Part shown: in pieces, positions 4,083-5,730 of the stretch
Layout: each line of letters starts with the position of its first letter
Numbering within the stretch: the stretch's first letter is position 1
Source: Candidatus Nanohalarchaeota archaeon
GTDB taxonomy: Archaea; EX4484-52; B79-G9
Direction of reading: 5' to 3'
Length of the DNA: 5,730 nt
Assembly: GCA_030635525.1 (NCBI GenBank)
Contig: DAOVYR010000077.1
Coordinates: forward strand, 1-5,730
The notes under the pieces: generated by a model
What the model was told of the DNA's origin: nothing
Database searches by the model: none
Seen by the model: the letters and a program-made list of their open reading frames with translations, nothing else
Made by a program: the position numbers and the translations under genes

Positions 4083-4817
4083 ATGCTCTACATGATAGGA
4101 ACCGGGATATACGACGAGCGCGACATATCCCAAAAAGCCATCGACGCGCTCAAAAAAAGCAAAAAAATATACGCTGAATTCTACACATGCCCCGTAAACG
4201 TAAACCTCGTGGCCCTTGAAAAGCAGGCCACAAAAAAGATACAGGTACTAGACCGAAAGCAGGTCGAAGAGCAGGACACAATACTGGACTCCGCCAAAAA
4301 ACAACCGACAGCATTCTTAGTAGGCGGCGACGCCTTATCTGCAACAACCCACACACAACTGATGCTCGATGCCAAAAAATCAGGCATAGAAGTCAAAGTG
4401 ATACATGCATCATCAATATTCACAGCAATAGCAGAGACCGGCTTGCAGCTCTACAAATTCACAAAAACAATCTCCCTGCCCTTCCCCCAGGTTAACTATT
4501 TCCCCACAACCCCCTACACAAACCTGGAAGACAACATAGGCACAGGACTCCACACACTCCTCCTGCTCGACATCGGCATGACCGCAAACACCGCAATAGA
4601 CATCCTTCTGGACTTAGAAAAAAAAATGAAAAAAAACATATTCACAAAAAAAACAAAGCTCATTGTCGCAGCCCACCTTGGCGGCGATTCCCTCATAAAA
4701 TACAACACAATAGAAAATTTAAAGAAAACAGACTTTGGCGCCCTCCCCCACACAATAGTCATCCCCGGGAAACTCCACTTCACAGAAGAAGAATACCTGA
4801 AAACATTCAGGGACTGA
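4083..4817 (+). CDS. dphB: Diphthine synthase
   Basis: DphB methylates the modified histidine of elongation factor 2 with S-adenosylmethionine, the second step of diphthamide synthesis. The 244-residue protein is close to full family length and belongs to the tetrapyrrole-methylase fold. Motifs: N-terminal MLYMIGTGIYDERDIS with YAEFYT (30-35), GGDALSATTH (81-90) in the SAM pocket, VKVIHASSIFTAIAETGLQL (104-123), LPFPQVNYFPTTPY (132-145), GLHTLLLLDI (155-164) and the tail LPHTIVIPGKLHFTEEEYL. The family's usual GDP in the ATTH motif is here GDA (82-84). I chose the ATG at 4083 because longer readings add an unrelated 18-residue leader and would start inside trm5; the ATG three codons later is also possible. 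It is probably co-transcribed with the DUF357 gene. Confidence 0.95.
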   Translation: MLYMIGTGIYDERDISQKAIDALKKSKKIYAEFYTCPVNVNLVALEKQATKKIQVLDRKQVEEQDTILDSAKKQPTAFLVGGDALSATTHTQLMLDAKKSGIEVKVIHASSIFTAIAETGLQLYKFTKTISLPFPQVNYFPTTPYTNLEDNIGTGLHTLLLLDIGMTANTAIDILLDLEKKMKKNIFTKKTKLIVAAHLGGDSLIKYNTIENLKKTDFGALPHTIVIPGKLHFTEEEYLKTFRD

Positions 4818-4821
4818 TAAC

Positions 4822-5058
4822 ATGGACACAGAAAAAAAACTGACACAGGAAACAGAAAAATGGCAGAAAAAACTAAGCGCCCTAACCATCACACCCAAAT
4901 CCGAAAAAGGAAATCAATACTTAACAAACATCAACGCATACATCTCAGACTCAGCACACTTCCAATCAAAAAACGACCCCATACGCGCATTTGAGGCAAT
5001 AATCTGGGCATGGGCATGGGCAGAAATCGGCAAAGACATAGGCATCCTTGACTACTAG
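4822..5058 (+). CDS. DUF357 family protein
   Basis: 78 residues, mostly helical and soluble, with no signal peptide or membrane segment. The second half matches my recollection of the archaeal DUF357 pattern: YISDSAHFQSKNDPIRAFEA (40-59), then a helix AIIWAWAWAEIGKDIGIL (59-76) with a run of alternating Trp and Ala. The first 25 residues are charged and probably form a helix or coiled segment. Function is unknown. The start is 4 nt after the dphB stop, so the two are almost certainly one transcript. A weak AGGGA (4809-4813) lies 8 nt before the ATG and could act as a ribosome site for this internal gene, unlike the leaderless first genes. I infer no role in diphthamide synthesis beyond co-transcription. 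Confidence 0.8.
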   Translation: MDTEKKLTQETEKWQKKLSALTITPKSEKGNQYLTNINAYISDSAHFQSKNDPIRAFEAIIWAWAWAEIGKDIGILDY

Positions 5059-5061
5059 ACC

Positions 5062-5111
5062 TTTCGTTCCCAGCGAACGATTCTACCCCAAACCTTTCGC
5101 ATCAGACGAAA
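5062..5111 (+). terminator. Two adjacent small hairpins after the dphB-DUF357 operon
   Basis: TCGTTC (5064-5069) pairs with GAACGA (5075-5080) around CCAGC and is followed by TTCT. TTTCG (5095-5099) pairs with CGAAA (5107-5111) around CATCAGA. Both left arms begin in the word ACCTTTCG (5059-5066 and 5092-5099). They may mark the 3' end or processing of the operon transcript. Neither has a strong T run, so true termination is uncertain. Confidence 0.35.
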
Positions 5112-5130
5112 ACCACGGAACAATACATTA

Positions 5131-5139
5131 TTTATACTA
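5131..5139 (+). promoter_or_regulatory. TATA box for the PH-domain membrane protein gene
   Basis: TTTATACTA is centred 25 nt before the ATG at 5160, the spacing expected for a leaderless transcript. It supports the start at 5160 over the ATG at codon 18. Confidence 0.55.
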
Positions 5140-5159
5140 ATTCACCCAATACTTTCTTC

Positions 5160-5660
5160 ATGGTAAACTGGCACCTTATCCCTAACGAAAAAAAGATACA
5201 TGATACGACAATGTCAAGAAAAGTATTCTTAAAATACTACCTTGGAGCCATCATACTCATAATTCTCGCTATCGCAGCCTTCAGTCTTCCCTTCGTGATG
5301 CCTGACATCCCGATACCATCCTATATTGCAGGAACCGTCCTCATATTATTGAGCCTGATCCCTGCAGGCATAGCAGAGATGAAACGGCGCCGTGAAATGA
5401 TACTGATAACCACCGACCGCATACTCGTGCGCAAATTCGACAAGCCCACAGGCTCCGTAAACATAGAAGCAATCCCCTTCGACAAGCTCACAAACATAAG
5501 AGTAAAGCAGACAAGAACCCAGCGCATGCTCCACATAGGTGATGTAGTATTCATCGTAGCATCAACCGAGCACATACTAAAAGACGTAGATCCACCCTAT
5601 GTAATCGAAAAAGCAGTCTACAGGATCATAGAAAAAGAAAAAGCGCGCGCAAGAAAATAA
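5160..5660 (+). CDS. Membrane protein with bacterial-type PH domain (bPH_2/YdbS-like)
   Basis: 166 residues. A short basic, cytoplasmic N-terminus (1-21) precedes two membrane helices (about 22-46, KYYLGAIILIILAIAAFSLP; about 53-73, SYIAGTVLILLSLIPAG) joined by a tight PDIPIP turn. A soluble domain of about 90 residues follows. It has the bPH_2 pattern: ILITTDRILVRKF (81-93), IEAIPFDKLTNIRVKQT (102-118), then RMLHIGDVVFIVAST (122-136) and a C-terminal helix VIEKAVYRIIEKEKAR. Both termini should face the cytoplasm. Such proteins are widespread in bacteria and archaea; their role is mostly unknown, with links to membrane stress in some. It stands alone with its own promoter, transcribed in the same direction as the upstream operon but separated by hairpins. 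Family assignment is from memory of the pattern. Confidence 0.75.
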   Translation: MVNWHLIPNEKKIHDTTMSRKVFLKYYLGAIILIILAIAAFSLPFVMPDIPIPSYIAGTVLILLSLIPAGIAEMKRRREMILITTDRILVRKFDKPTGSVNIEAIPFDKLTNIRVKQTRTQRMLHIGDVVFIVASTEHILKDVDPPYVIEKAVYRIIEKEKARARK

Positions 5661-5685
5661 TAATTGACATTTTAACCAAAAATCA

Positions 5686-5695
5686 TCTATTACTA
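5686..5695 (+). promoter_or_regulatory. Possible TATA box for the gene starting at 5715
   Basis: TCTATTACTA lies about 25 nt before the ATG at 5715. The sequence is AT-rich throughout, so the call rests mainly on spacing, which repeats that of the other genes here. Confidence 0.3.
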
Positions 5696-5714
5696 TAGTT
5701 CTGGTCGTAACTAT

Positions 5715-5730
5715 ATGGACAAACTGAACA
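5715..5730 (+). CDS. Probable start of a further gene, cut by the window end
   Basis: The ATG at 5715 opens a frame reading MDKLN before the window ends. Support is limited to the preceding TATA-like box at the usual distance and the 54-nt gap after the PH-domain gene. Product cannot be stated. Confidence 0.35.

Overview
The window comes from an uncultured archaeon, most likely a small-genome lineage of the DPANN type; that lineage assignment is an inference. Archaeal markers read from the sequence are diphthine synthase (dphB), a Trm5-type tRNA m1G37 methyltransferase, a stand-alone Bud32 kinase, a DUF357 protein, a pilin-like protein with a class III signal peptide, a tRNA whose introns fit bulge-helix-bulge folding, and AT-rich TATA boxes centred about 26 nt before start codons. 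That last pattern implies mostly leaderless mRNAs. UvrC is a bacterial-type repair nuclease found mainly in mesophilic archaea, so a moderate temperature habitat is plausible.

Layout. Positions 1-1530 (+) hold uvrC, cut at its 5' end by the window edge and ending without the usual C-terminal HhH domain. Positions 1531-2014 are non-coding: a candidate promoter near 1600, then about 320 nt of hairpins and imperfect tandem repeats with compensating stem changes, which may be a structured RNA. Positions 2015-2626 (+) hold bud32, converging on a small pilin-like gene (2639-2881, -). Positions 2978-3126 (-) hold a tRNA-Pro(GGG) gene, with encoded CCA, that I reconstruct with two introns, one in the D loop and one in the T loop. 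Directly upstream on the same strand is trm5 (3155-4030, -). Divergent from trm5 is dphB (4083-4817, +), and one palindromic TATA box sits at the right distance for both starts. A DUF357 gene (4822-5058, +) follows 4 nt later. Two small hairpins lead to a membrane protein with a PH-like domain (5160-5660, +). A further gene probably starts at 5715 and runs off the window.

How the genes relate. Most act on translation: Bud32 belongs to the KEOPS complex (t6A37 of tRNA), Trm5 makes m1G37 of tRNAs including tRNA-Pro, and DphB acts on elongation factor 2. The gene for a probable Trm5 substrate, tRNA-Pro with G37, lies 28 nt behind trm5.

The whole window has a strong strand bias. The + strand is rich in A and C even across trm5, so + strand proteins are rich in Lys/Thr/Asn/Ile while Trm5 is rich in Val/Gly. 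The most unusual items are the two-intron tRNA and the repeat/hairpin region at 1633-1958.
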